Translations under genes and position numbers: made by a program
Source of the DNA: Sceloporus undulatus
Lineage: Eukaryota; Chordata; Lepidosauria; Squamata; Phrynosomatidae
Reading direction: 5' to 3'
Assembly: GCF_019175285.1 (NCBI RefSeq)
Contig: NC_056523.1
Coordinates: 188,404,755-188,468,754 of the forward strand
Length of the DNA stretch: 64,000 nucleotides
Notes under the pieces: generated by a model
Told to the model about the DNA's origin: nothing
What the model saw: the letters and a program-made list of their open reading frames with translations, nothing else
Databases searched by the model: none
Shown here: positions 47,701 to 55,800 of the stretch, piece by piece
Layout of the letters: each line of letters opens with the position of its first letter
Numbering within the stretch: the stretch's first letter is position 1

Positions 47701-48812
47701 GGTTTTTTGAGAAAGCAGGTTCTTTTACATATATTAAAGGTTGCTGCTTGAGCCTTCTGGATGCAGCAACACTAGAGCAGTTGAACATTTGCTGAATGTT
47801 CATTCTTGTTATCAGTGCAAGTTCCCTGCATTTATTATAAATAACACTAGAAATGAAGCAGTCCTCTCATTGTTCTTTTTCCCCACTTCTTATTCTAACA
47901 ACAATGTACTATAGTTAGTTACTAATAAATGTTTAACATTTGGAAATGTTGGTTCTATGAAATTTGATGATACAGTTTATGTTATATAACATACTTGAAT
48001 TTTAGGCTTGGGGAGCTGACAGCTTTTTTAAAAGGACTTCTAATAGTACTGCTTTAAATGGTTCTTAATGTTGTAGTTTAATTACAATTTAGGATTTTTT
48101 AATTTTATTTTTATCAATGCTGTACTTGTTTCAAACTTGTAAGCTTCCCATCTCAGTTCTGTAGAGAAAGTATGATATAAAATGAATAAATAAAGCAAGG
48201 CTGGGAGATCTTTGGCCCACAGATGTTTTGGACTACAACACCCAGAATCCCTTACGGCAGGCAGGCAGATAGGCTCATGGGAGTTGGTGTTCAAAACATC
48301 TAGAAGTCCAACCCCCCCCCTCCAGTGCTGTGATAAAGGAACAAAAAGGCTAAATTTTAAATTGGGCAGGTGTGAAATGTATGGCCCTCCAAATGCCGTT
48401 GGACTATTGGTTATTTTGGCTAGAGATGATTAAAATGGCAGTGAAGAACATCTGATGAACCATACATTCCTCACTCTCTACGTGGTGAACTACACATCAT
48501 TCTGCTCACAGTACTTTTGAAGCAATGTAGTTTTCTACTTGCCAAAATGGCATTTCCTGTGAGCTTGAGAATGTTGTCTTTTAAATTACAACCCTTAGAT
48601 TCCCCTAGCCAGCATGGTCAATGGGCTGTAGTAAAAAAAAGGGAATTTGCTCTGGCTTAGATTAGTGGCCAGAGCTCAGCAGGCCAAAGTGATATAGCAG
48701 AACTGTCTTTATTCTCAGCCAAATCTCTCTTGTTTTTTTATAGGTTCTGCAATACAAGCTGCGGAGCCAGAGGTCCCTAGTTGGAACTTCTTCCTCTTCA
48801 ATCAATCAGTGA
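23369..48812 (+). CDS. bmb: brambleberry (Kar5/GEX1 family nuclear-membrane fusion protein), whole coding gene, 10 exons
   Basis: Ten exons (listed separately) join through GT-AG introns with every phase matching to give 1,533 nt, 510 residues plus stop. Seen: an N-terminal hydrophobic stretch like an ER signal peptide (residues 1-16); six cysteines at 49, 61, 79, 91, 100 and 123; a polar helical region rich in E, Q and A (about 142-225); hydrophobic segments at about 234-253, 261-281 and 302-319; a second helix (about 322-350); and an R/S-rich tail with RSPSR at 430, 456 and 463. The cysteine region matches fish Brambleberry as I remember it (GFPPC, DC, VAF..YTEFFTH..SIC). Known for the family: zebrafish Brambleberry and yeast Kar5 act at the nuclear envelope in pronuclear, karyomere or karyogamy membrane fusion. 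The start at 23369 has G at -3 and yields the signal peptide, but an upstream 5' exon cannot be excluded. It is convergent with GNL3L. Confidence 0.9.
23755..24125. repeat. Unclassified dispersed repeat, copy 2 (bmb intron 1)
   Basis: TTTTTGCCATCTTGACCACA and TTGGCCACATGGGTCCCAG shared with 14755-14995; this copy is longer. Confidence 0.6.
24781..24820 (+). repeat. (CTTTTCTTTTT)n microsatellite
   Basis: Four near-perfect 11-bp units in bmb intron 1, immediately followed by GCAG; a decoy acceptor upstream of exon 2. Confidence 0.92.
24945..25118 (+). CDS. bmb: bmb coding exon 2 (residues 83-141), cysteine-rich core
   Basis: The acceptor CTCCTTGCAG ends at 24944 and the donor GTCAGG begins at 25119; both ends are phase 2. 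It encodes SGRGFPPC and then VAFGVYTEFFTHAHSIC, the segment most like fish Brambleberry, with cysteines 91, 100 and 123. A longer open frame (24545-25132) runs through this exon in another register and is a shadow. Confidence 0.92.
25165..25325 (-). mobile_element. tRNA-derived SINE fragment
   Basis: GTGAGCCCTCAAGCAGACTC, TTTCTTGGCTAGGTTTATTC: the 3' half of the minus-oriented SINE, in bmb intron 2. Confidence 0.65.
25465..25945 (+). mobile_element. CR1 LINE 3' end
   Basis: CR1 C-terminal region (GAATGGAGAAGAGAAGACTA, GGTGACATGATGACCATG) followed by its 3' UTR and ATTCTATGATTCTA end. bmb intron 2. Confidence 0.88.
26650..27740 (-). mobile_element. CR1 LINE 3' end with nested MITE and SINE piece
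   Basis: Minus-strand translation gives RLKELGILNLMNRRLRGDMI and FFKYFKG, the CR1 C-terminus. A foldback element (26856-27097) and a SINE tail (about 27380-27460, GTAAACCGCTTAGACACT) interrupt it. Confidence 0.88.
26856..27097. mobile_element. MITE with GGAGTTTATCA(C/G)AC ends
   Basis: Left end GGAGTTTATCAGACAAGGG and inverted right end GGAGTTTATCACACGGG. It sits cleanly inside a CR1 copy. The target duplication is not clear. Confidence 0.8.
28800..28925. repeat. hAT-like MITE relic
   Basis: TTATAATCCAACACATCTGC and the earlier GATTACAATAATCG..CACCACAACTGTTGG form a decayed inverted pair of the common MITE, just before bmb exon 3. Confidence 0.45.
29000..29157 (+). CDS. bmb: bmb coding exon 3 (residues 141-194)
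   Basis: The acceptor CCCTACAG ends at 28999 and the donor GTAATG follows 29157; the exon ends in phase 1. The peptide (SVARQLESTNQLAEEIV and onward) is a polar helix with heptad-like spacing, probably lumenal coiled coil. Intron 3 downstream is 3.8 kb and holds a nested L1. Confidence 0.88.
29690..29738 (+). repeat. (AAT)n microsatellite
   Basis: About 16 ATA/AAT units run into the assembly gap. Confidence 0.97.
29739..29748. other. Assembly gap (10 N)
   Basis: Short N run at the end of the AAT microsatellite in bmb intron 3. Confidence 0.99.
29823..31309. mobile_element. hAT relic (AAGTGGTTCCCAACC end) hosting an L1
   Basis: Left end AAGTGGTTCCCAACCTTTT, right end GGTTTTGAACCACTG. 8-bp flanks TTCTAGAT (29815-29822) and CTCTAGAT (31310-31317) differ by one base. 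Without the L1 it is about 135 bp. Confidence 0.85.
29916..31254 (+). mobile_element. 5'-truncated L1 LINE with open ORF2 C-terminus
   Basis: Flanked by the perfect 13-bp duplication AATTATGGGAGCT (29903-29915, 31255-31267). The whole retained coding part is open from 29918 to the TAA at 31079-31081 (387 codons); it contains the L1-type zinc-knuckle-like CWKCGEKGGSFYHMWWSC. A 3' UTR and an AATAAA-rich tail follow. No endonuclease or full RT is present, so it cannot move by itself. Same sense as bmb. Confidence 0.93.
32155..32570 (+). mobile_element. RTE-BovB LINE 3' end
   Basis: RWSYFGHFSKRYDSLEKTIM then RKRGRQHSRCIDS match the BovB C-terminus; the tail GGGTCGCCCTAAGTTGA..TTGACTTGATGG is the BovB/Sauria-type 3' end. 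bmb intron 3. Confidence 0.88.
32949..33147 (+). CDS. bmb: bmb coding exon 4 (residues 194-260)
   Basis: The acceptor CATCTGCAG ends at 32948 and the donor GTGAGA begins at 33148; the exon ends in phase 2. It continues the helical region (GIRQAFQALQDSATEQRVAF) and then the first hydrophobic segment, IYSLFFNLLSGAASLVLTSC. Confidence 0.9.
33325..33559. mobile_element. Palindromic Harbinger-like MITE, copy B
   Basis: GGCCCCATACAGACAGGCC left end and inverted GGTCCCATATAGACAGGCC; ATT on both sides (33322-33324, 33560-33562). bmb intron 4. Confidence 0.88.
33600..33760 (+). mobile_element. tRNA-derived SINE, head part
   Basis: GGAGCCATAGCTCTGTGATT and the B-box-like AGGTTCAATCCCCAGCAT mark a tRNA-type head; the body lacks the tail of the common SINE. 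Confidence 0.5.
33820..33955 (+). mobile_element. tRNA-derived SINE, 3' half
   Basis: CTCAGGGGAAGGCAGTGGCA, CTTGTCAAGAAAACCCTGTG and CCATAAGTTGGAAGCAGTTT. Confidence 0.8.
34201..34415. mobile_element. Tigger-type (pogo) non-autonomous element
   Basis: Left CAGCCAGCCCTCCTTATCC, inverted right CAGTGGGCCCTTGGTATC; TA at 34199-34200 and 34416-34417. Same family at 39392 and 45900. bmb intron 4. Confidence 0.85.
35041..35137 (+). CDS. bmb: bmb coding exon 5 (residues 260-292)
   Basis: The acceptor CCCTTTCCAG ends at 35040 and the donor GTAGGA follows; the exon ends in phase 0. It encodes the second hydrophobic segment, FILLTLVGVNIYLERVIGSF, then an acidic loop (DGSEDGYD). Confidence 0.88.
35315..35525 (-). 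mobile_element. tRNA-derived SINE
   Basis: TTTTTCTTGGCAAGATTTGT, GGCTGAGAGAGTGGGAC and CAAACCATTACACCACACTGC. bmb intron 5. Confidence 0.8.
39225..39390 (+). mobile_element. tRNA-derived SINE, 3' half
   Basis: CTTGAGCAAGTCACACTTTA, CCATGATAGGTCAGCCTTAG, then CTTGAAGGTACACAACAAC, ending directly at a Tigger-type insertion. Confidence 0.8.
39392..39613. mobile_element. Tigger-type non-autonomous element
   Basis: CAGTGGGGACTTGTTATCCC left end, TA at 39390-39391 and 39614-39615; internal GGATTTAAGCATCCGTGGA is the family signature. Confidence 0.7.
40328..40545 (-). mobile_element. 5S-rRNA-derived SINE
   Basis: CTCCCATCCAAGTACTAACC is an exact complement of the 5S rRNA 3' domain, followed by a degenerate CTACTTAATTTCCAAGAACA (complement of the 5S internal control region). 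The rest matches 17050-17165. Confidence 0.88.
41710..42300. mobile_element. hAT relic (CAGGGATGAGCAA end) with nested MITE
   Basis: Left end CAGGGATGAGCAATTGC and internal CTTGGAGGGTCATCCCTGCC resemble 44367-44659 and 56230-56772. The right end is not clear; the boundary is approximate. Confidence 0.55.
41759..41981. mobile_element. Palindromic Harbinger-like MITE, copy C
   Basis: GGCCTGTTACAGACAGCC arms, near-perfect inverted pair; TTA on the left, TAT on the right. Nested in a hAT relic. Confidence 0.85.
42881..43052 (+). CDS. bmb: bmb coding exon 6 (residues 293-350)
   Basis: The acceptor TTCATTTTAG ends at 42880 and the donor GTAAGA begins at 43053. It encodes a third hydrophobic segment (GLGLAVVAYFIWTY) preceded by RR, then a Q/E-rich helix (QSLQETRTEIQRLLQET). 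The preceding intron, 7.7 kb, is the longest of the gene. Confidence 0.9.
43212..43398 (+). mobile_element. SPIN-type hAT non-autonomous element
   Basis: 187 bp, ends CAGTGGCTCCCAACCTGTGG and inverted CAGTGGTTCCCAACCTTTC, perfect 8-bp duplication TCCTAAAG (43204-43211, 43399-43406). TCGAACGACCCTTTCACAGG, AAGACCATCGGAAAACGCAT and CCACAACATGAGGAACTATA agree closely with the SPIN/URR1 consensus as I remember it. bmb intron 6. Confidence 0.9.
43575..43795 (+). mobile_element. CR1 LINE 3' end
   Basis: GGAAGAACATCCTGACATTA, GGAGTCTCCTTCCTTGGAGG, TTCTGCATGGCAGAATAGGG and a terminal TATGA motif. bmb intron 6. Confidence 0.9.
43920..44000 (+). repeat. Reptile repeat fragment (GGAAGCTTATGCT family)
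   Basis: CATGGAAGCTTATGCTAAAA and GACTAAAAGGTGCCCCAAG; related pieces near 35560, 38455, 60560-60740 and 61467-61550. Confidence 0.5.
44191..44259 (+). CDS. bmb: bmb coding exon 7 (residues 350-373)
   Basis: A 69-nt exon between acceptor TTTTCCTCAG and donor GTAGGA, phase 1 at both ends. It encodes EELSQGLGEVSGNSSAPL and onward. It was found because exons 6 and 8 both need phase 1 and this open segment has consensus splice sites. Being phase-symmetric it could be skipped without a frameshift. Confidence 0.75.
44367..44659. mobile_element. Non-autonomous hAT element
   Basis: Left CAGGGCTGGGCAGCTTTGG and inverted right CAGAGATGAACAAAGTG; 8-bp flanks CTCTAGTC (44359-44366) and TTCTAGTC (44660-44667). 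bmb intron 7. Confidence 0.8.
44696..45014 (+). mobile_element. Sauria SINE (BovB-mobilised)
   Basis: tRNA-like head with B box (GGTTGGCAGTTTGAGGCCC), then AGCCCCAGCTTCTGCCAAGC, GGAAAGTAACAGCGTTCGGT, GGAGATGAGCACCACCCC and a CTACCTTTACC tail, all hallmarks of squamate Sauria SINEs. TAGTGT flanks both sides. bmb intron 7. Confidence 0.93.
45048..45182 (+). CDS. bmb: bmb coding exon 8 (residues 373-418)
   Basis: The acceptor TTTCCTTCTAG ends at 45047 and the donor GTAAAC begins at 45183, phase 1 at both ends. It encodes an acidic stretch (LLSAEDEAFFMDSGFPEQL). A Sauria SINE ends about 33 bp upstream of the acceptor. Confidence 0.82.
45900..46137. mobile_element. Tigger-type non-autonomous element
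   Basis: CAGTCAGCCCTTTGTATTC left end and inverted AGTGGGCCCTTGTTATAAG; TA at 45898-45899. GAGCATCCATGGATTTTGGT inside. bmb intron 8. Confidence 0.8.
46411..46622 (+). CDS. bmb: bmb coding exon 9 (residues 418-488), RS-rich tail
   Basis: The acceptor TTTCCCCCCTAG ends at 46410 and the donor GTGAGT starts at 46623; the exon ends in phase 0. It encodes three RSPSR motifs plus several RS, SR and KR pairs. In splicing factors such tracts are SRPK targets; whether this one is phosphorylated or acts as a nuclear-localisation or nucleic-acid-binding tail is inference. Confidence 0.85.
46825..47035. mobile_element. Foldback MITE, decayed (TTTATAGTTT family)
   Basis: GGATGCATCCTATGGTATCT with inverted TATACATCCCAGGATTCCA; related to 51264-51524. 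bmb intron 9. Confidence 0.5.
47036..48743 (+). other. bmb: bmb intron 9, remainder
   Basis: No exon seen. A MITE relic lies at 48199-48310 (GATGTTTTGGACTACAACAC with inverted partner) and another near 48370-48640. Confidence 0.4.
48744..48812 (+). CDS. bmb: bmb terminal coding exon 10 (residues 489-510 and stop)
   Basis: The acceptor TTTTTTTATAG ends at 48743. In phase 0 the exon encodes VLQYKLRSQRSLVGTSSSS and three more residues, then TGA at 48810-48812. The 3' UTR follows. Confidence 0.82.
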   Translation, partial: VLQYKLRSQRSLVGTSSSSINQ

Positions 48813-49600
48813 AGATCAGCTTGCTCACCCCAGTCATAAAAGAAATGACTCTGCAGCTGTCATCTTTCAACCTGCACTTCGGGAGTTGAAGGAGAAAATC
48901 TCTTGTGGCAGGGCTTGTGGCTGAATAATCAGGATGCTCATTTCACGGGTAGAGCAGAAAGATTTCTTCCCTACCTGACAGCAAAAGCAAATGAGGAGTA
49001 GGACTTAAACCTTTAGTTCTCGTTCCCTCCCTCCGCCACACACAACAAAGGCTTGTCCTTTTAGACAGGGAAATTGATACTTTGCTGAGATGCTGAAATT
49101 TAAGTGTAGTTGCAAGAGACTGTAATATCTGAACCAAGCAGTGACATGTCCATTAAGACATCATGCTCCAGATGTACCCCATTTTAATGTTCCTAATGTC
49201 AGTTTTTATGTCCATGGCTAACAAGAGAGACAGTTACTTGCAAAAAATTTCCACTATCAGCTAGCTGTAGGGATCTCTCCACTCAAATAGATTACTCTCA
49301 GCAATAGCTGCCTTGCTGGAGTGGTACTTTGACTCACAGTATCCTTTGTGTCCCCATAAGCCCCCTCTGCAGCTGTTGTTTTCCCCATTAGAAGAACCTT
49401 TCTGCTTGAATCTGCATTTGAAGGGCCTAAAGACATATCCAAGAATAAACTGTGATATGACTTGGAATGAGGCTTTGTTTAGCTTCTGCTGCAATGTTTA
49501 GAAGTCAAACCTGAAAGGAATCTCACTGAATGACACTTCTTATTTACACAGTGCTTCCGATTTTAACCAATTAAATAAAAAGCTTCTGAGTCAAAACATT
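48813..49600 (+). other. bmb: bmb 3' UTR with two poly(A) signals
   Basis: No coding potential after the bmb stop. AATAAA occurs at 49444-49449 and 49574-49579, the second followed by T/G-rich sequence, so the transcript probably ends near 49.47 or 49.6 kb. ATTAAA on the minus strand (49188 down to 49183) is the first canonical poly(A) signal downstream of the GNL3L stop, so the two 3' UTRs probably overlap here. Confidence 0.5.
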
Positions 49601-49763
49601 AGGTTTTGCATAGGCATGATGTTGCCACTTGCTTTGGTGATGCAGACGTATGACAGACGTTAAGAAAACTGCCTCCACATGCCAGTGACTTGTGTGAGAG
49701 AGCAGCCTTCTGAGGTAGATAAAAGGAAGTCTCCATGTCCATCTTTTCATCTGCACTATTTCC

Positions 49764-49831
49764 TTAGTCATCTGACAGGCTGAAATTCATAGCTGCTGTC
49801 AGTGTTGCAGAGAGCTTGGTGGCAATTTTTG
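49764..49831 (-). CDS. GNL3L: GNL3L terminal exon K
   Basis: Acceptor TTCTCTGCAG, then [20 protein letters not shown] and D before TAA at 49766-49764. It resembles the human C-terminus (KIASKLSDSMMSAL, from memory) but stops a few residues earlier. Confidence 0.88.
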
Positions 49832-52800
49832 CTGCAGAGAAAGCAGAGAGAAATGGGGATTAGGTAGCCAAACAGCACATGCAAGACATATCTATGTGTA
49901 TCTAAAAATGTGCTGATAAATGTAATGAATGTCATTTCTCTTTAGCTAGTTTGTACCTTGTGCAATGATGCCAAGGATGTTCACTGACAAGAAACTTTTC
50001 ATGAGGAGAACAGCTTCAGAAGCAGAAGAAACTGTTATATACTGAGCCAAACCATTGCTCCATCTTGCTCAGTATTTGTTACATCCAGGATGTGAGAAGA
50101 GTCCCTCTTGGGATCCCTTTCTATGCTCTCCAATTCCTAGGAAACACTTTTTTAATGGCTGAATATTCAGTCCCAAAGCATGAAAAACACCATGAAATGG
50201 TCATAAATGTTGTGCTCCCCACTACCCCTCAAACCCCAGAAAATACTGTTTTTCTAGGTGAAATCCAGAAGTGGAATTGACACTTAACCTGGGGGGCAGA
50301 GATTCACAAGGTGTGGGAAATGCACCCCCGAACGGTTTTCACAGTTGCCTATCCCAGGTTTTGGGTTGTTATAGTAACCACCCCTCCCGGGGGGGGGGGT
50401 AAACCCTAGCCCAATTTCAGGAGATGCCAGGGAGTGAATTTATTTATTTATTTATTTATTGGCTTTATATTCCACCTTCCTCCCAAAATGAGATTGGAGT
50501 ATGACCTTCTGGATTCAAAACATGTGGTTTGTATCCCTGGGAAATGCTTACCTGCTCGCTTCTGCTGTTTTTTGCGTCTCTTGCTTGCTGCCCGCAGGCC
50601 CTGGCCCTGCTGCAAGGGATCCAAGGCAGAGATTTCACCCAGGTCAGGGGCCCGGGGCACAGCCTTCTCAGCTTCCACAAGGGCCTTGCTCTTGGCTTTC
50701 AGCTCTATTGTCATAGGGCCAAACTAGGGAGAGCAAGAAAAATGGACCATGTTGATTTTTTTTAGTAGTTGGAAGAAAACAAAGAGAAGACAAAACAGGC
50801 TCCACCTCTTCCAATAGAATTTTGAATGGAAGGACTTTCCATATATGCAGCTGGTTCAAGCCTTTCAATTTCTTCCAGCACTTTGAGATGGTGTAATATG
50901 AAATCTGAGAAACTGAAGCACTAGCAACCAATACATGGGAGCATGTGTAGCCCTCCAGATATTATTGGACTGTGCCTTCTATCACGCTTCACCTTTAACA
51001 GTGTGGGGTAGGTTTGATGGGAGATGCAATGCAACATATCTTCACCACTATATGGCACAAAGGGTATTTGTTCTCAGAGAAGATAGTTAATGCTTATAGC
51101 TTTATCCATGACCACCCACAAAGTTTCACAGATCAACTTATGTTTTCCTGCTCTAACTCTTGTCAACTAACCCACACAGGTTCTCTAGTTCACACCATTC
51201 TTGTCTGTCCTTTTACTTGTAGAATATTAAGCTATAAATTGTTATGTGCCTTCACATGAACTCAAGGTGCATCTATACTGCAGAAATAATGCAGATTGAC
51301 ACTATTGTAAGTGATGTAGCTCTAGCCTATGTAATCCTAGGATCTGTCGTTTTACAAGGTCTTTAGCCTTCTCTGCCAAAGAGTGCTGGTGTCTCACAAA
51401 ACTACAAATTCCAGGATTCTGCAGTATGAAGCACTGTAGACATAATGTAGTTTCACACTACTTTAACGCCATGGCAGTTAAAGTAATATCAAACTACATT
51501 ATGTATACAGTGCAGATGCACCCTCAGACTATCAATGATCTCATAATATAAATGATTTGGCAAGATTTATTCAGAGGTTTCCCATTCCCTTTCTCTAAGT
51601 TTGAAAGAATATAACTTGGCCAAGTGGGTTTCCATGGTTCAGCAGGAATTCAAATCTTGGTTTCCCAAAATCTTAGTCCAACCCTCAGCCCACTACTGCA
51701 CACTGGCTCTTGGGATAGATGACAGAGTTTAAATAAAAGAATCCCAACTTTTGAACAAGAGAAATTCCTCACCCTGTCCCTGGTGGTTGCTGCCAATGCG
51801 CTTCCTAATTCATATGAAGAAGTCTCTCTCTCTCATTCTCCCCCATTCCAGGCAGCTTGAGCTTTTAGCTTGTCCCTGTTGCTAGCCAAAACTAAACAGA
51901 GCTTGACTGTTTTAAACTCAATGACATCTCAGTAAGGTAAAACCACAGGCCTGTGGATTTGGCCATTTTACAATCACAAGATGACTTTTAAAACCTGAAA
52001 TTTGGGGAGGGTGGAGAAAAACAAATACTGGAAACAAATTTGGAGGGCTGCAGAATAATCATAGAGGCCAATCATTCCCATCAAGATTCTTCCTCCAGTG
52101 CTCAAATGGGGACAGCCTCTTCATAATCTTGCTTCACAATACCTCCTCTTTTTCTCACTGCTATTTATGCAGTGATGAATTCCTCAAGGAAGGGCTACGT
52201 TTGCCAACTTAAGTTATTTCCAGATTTAATCCACTTGTTCTGATTTGTTCTTTTAAAAAAACAAAACAAATCAGAACAAGTGGATTAAATCTGGAAATAA
52301 ATGGTTAGGGCAGAATTTCTAGGACCTGGCTACTTGAGAAAAAAGAAAGGGCTAACTGTTTGCATACCTCTGGATCCCCATCTTCTTCCATTTTGGTCTC
52401 TTCTGGTTCCTGATGGCAGAGTTCTTCCTCCTCATCCATCACAGCTTCTGCCCCAATAGTGAGGCCAGAGCCCTCTAAACTAATGCCAACAGGGCCAGAG
52501 GGCAAGCCTGCAACAGATAAAAGCATGAAATTCCTGAAATATTATTCTAAGGGTGCAGAGCCCAAGGACTGTTGTCTTCTGAATTGTACAGGGTCAATTA
52601 AAAGTTGTCAGCTTTGATGTTTGAAAGGGACCCCTGGGAACAAATTTCAGAACCAGGAAAGGGTTGGCACCATACAGTGGGAAAAACAATGGGGTGTGGG
52701 ATATGGGAGTAATGATAAGAATCTGGCAGGATTGCTAGGACTTTTCTAACTCAAAATCATGCCTCAAAATCAGGGATGGGCAACATGCAGCTTATTGGCC

Positions 52801-55800
52801 ATGTACAACTCCAACTTGGCTTCTGCAGGCCATAGACTGTCTTGGATGCACCCTCCTACCACCAGACAGGGAGAAAATTTGAGTAAAAAGGGGGAACTAA
52901 TCACTTCTGAAAGTCTCTAGAGTTGTGATTCCTCTTTAAATGCAATATTTTCCTGTACCTTGCTTAATCGCCCAACATTTTTCTAAATAAATCCAGTAGT
53001 AAACATCTGGGAGGTGATTGGTGGTGGGGATCCTGCTATAGAAATGGACTTGAGTCTGCTTGCTACCAGTTGAAAAACTGATCTTGCCACTGCCAGCTGC
53101 TTGTTATGTACCCCACTGCAAAGCACCTCCACCTCAGTAACATGTTTGCACTGCTTGCTGTTTTGTGTATGTCAGGGAGAAACACCTTTGGATTTATAAC
53201 AGAATGGCATAAAAGACAACCCTTTAAAAGTAAGTCCTAAAATAGAAACATTTACTCAATCCCTTTACTTTAAAAAAAAAGTAACTTCATTCTATACTTG
53301 TAACAAAAAGAAAGAGAAATAGTTTAATGCAGATGATTCTTCTACTTCACTAACTGGTTACAGGTTTAATCTCACTTAATCTAAAATACTTGGGACTGTA
53401 AATGTTTTGGATTTTTTTTTAGTTTGGAATACCTGTATTTGCACATATGTACATAATTTGGTATCTTGGAGATGGGACACAAGTCTAAACACAAAATTCA
53501 TTTATGTTTCATATACACCTTATACAAATAGGGTAATTTTACACAATATTTTAAAATAATTTTGTGCATGAAACAGTTTGTGTACACTGAACCATCATAA
53601 AGCAAAGGTGTCACTATCTCAGCCACCTGCGAAACAAGTTTTGGATTCCGGAGCATTCTGGATTTTGTAGTTCTGGATAAGGGAGATTCAACCTGTATTT
53701 CCAACTGTTGAGATTTATGCAGAACTGCTGAAAAACAGCAACTTCAGCCAACAGGTTTGCTTTCTTGCTCCTAGGAGCCATGATTTTACTCTGACTTTAC
53801 CCATTTTTAAAATCAATTTTATAATTGTTTTCATAGGAGAAAGGGAAGGAATGCTCTGGCTCCTGTGTGTTAATGAAGGGCAGGCGGGGCAAGAGAATAC
53901 ATTTCCTGAACATGTGCCACTTGAGACTCATTTTGGAACTACCAGAAGCAGATCTGTGAAATAGCACTACTTGGTTTATGCAGCTACTTACCCTCCAAAA
54001 CCTTCTCATTCTCCTGTTCAAGAGCTTCAAAATCAAAGGCCTTGCCCATTTCTGCCACAATCTCAGCACTGATGTGAGTGGGCAATGTGTGGGTTTCAGG
54101 TGGATGTGTAAAATAGCTGATCTTTCCACTAGCAAAAGTGAGAGAGGGAGAGAGTGAAATTACACTAAAACTCAATGCAGCCTTTACAAGAAAAATCACT
54201 TTTGTGTGCTTCCTTTCTCTCTCCAATACACACAGACACTCCATGTGATTCCCTCAGATCTTGTTTTTTTCTTTCCTAGTCTACCTTGCTCTCTTGAGAA
54301 CAGACTGGAAATTACATGCCTTTTAAAAAACCCGTGGTGAGGGGAAGCCTATGTCAAAAGCGGGTCCTGCATAAGACATATGTTCCAGACTCTTTGTCAT
54401 ATTTTAGAACTTAACCTTCTGTCTTTTACTCACCTTGTCCAGTCACTTAGCACTGCCTTGGCTGCCTTCTCATGGTCTGGTATCCCTCCTTTCTTCAACT
54501 TCCCCTGACGCCTGGCCAAAAGAGCCAAGAACTCCATGGTATCCTGGAAATCTGGCACACCATAGTGCTGCATAATCTTTTTTGGGGGGGATGAGATAAG
54601 AGATAGAGAGAAGCTGGTAAAAATCTTCTATTCAATCACTTAACATAGATTCAGCATGTTCCCACTTCAAAATGATTAGGCCAATGGTTAGGAATCGGAT
54701 TAAGTCCGGAATTGTTTATCCCCTTGTTCTTTCCTCCACCTTTTGGAGGAGAACATTAACTCATCAGAAATTTGTTGGAAAGTCTATGCTTAGCAGAGTT
54801 GGTCTCCCAGCAGCTATCAGGATATTGAAGTCTCCTTGGAGATTTCTTAGGGTCGGTATAGACAGGCCAAAATAAAGCTGCTTTGGGTCACTTTGGAGGT
54901 ATGCTGTTTAAATGATGCATGCGTGCTAAGAATCCAGAAGCCACACCAGGACCAGACTGTAGCTTTGGTGTGGCTTCCGAATTCTTAGGATGCATGCATC
55001 ATTTAAATAGCATACCTCCAAAGTTACCTGAAGCAGCTTTATTTTGGCCTGTCTGTATGGGGCCTTAAATTTCTTTCAGAAAAGCATAAACTGCCACCTC
55101 GTTTTGGTTTGGTGGCTGGTTTGAATATAGGATTTGTAGTCTGGAGATCGGAGTTTGACTCCTGGCTCAGCTATGGAAATAGACTGGGTGACCTTGGGTG
55201 AGTCACACACACTCAGCCCCAGAAAACCATGTAATCGGCAGAAGTGGGAAATTACTTGAAGGCAACAAATAAACTCCTACCAAAATGTTTTTATTTCCTT
55301 CTTCATTTATTTTTCCCAAATGCTAACTGGTCCAGTCATCCACACATGTGGATTTCTGTACAAGTGAATTTGTCTTTGGCATATAATGCTAGCCCTCCTT
55401 TTCTTCCCTGCTCTTCATCTAACAGCCATCAGATTTGTTTTCCTTTTAGTTTTAAAACTGATTTTCATGTGAATACCTGTGAAAACTATAGGCATCTACA
55501 GAATCTTACAATTTACACTTCCCCCTCTTAAAAAAAGAGAATATCTTTTTCAGGGTGGTACCTGATATGATGGGGGAAAGGAGTTCATATATATATATAT
55601 GCAACGAACAAATAAAATAACATTTCCTACACACACTTTAAAATGGTTGCTCGGTTAATGGGGCAATTGCTAAATGATGTAGTTAACATTTTTTGCTATT
55701 GTTTAAGATCACTCAAAAATAATCCTGTCAGCCTGTTGCAGCAGAAATCTGTAAGACTTTAAACCAAGCATGAGGACCATAAAACCCTCCAGACATTGCA

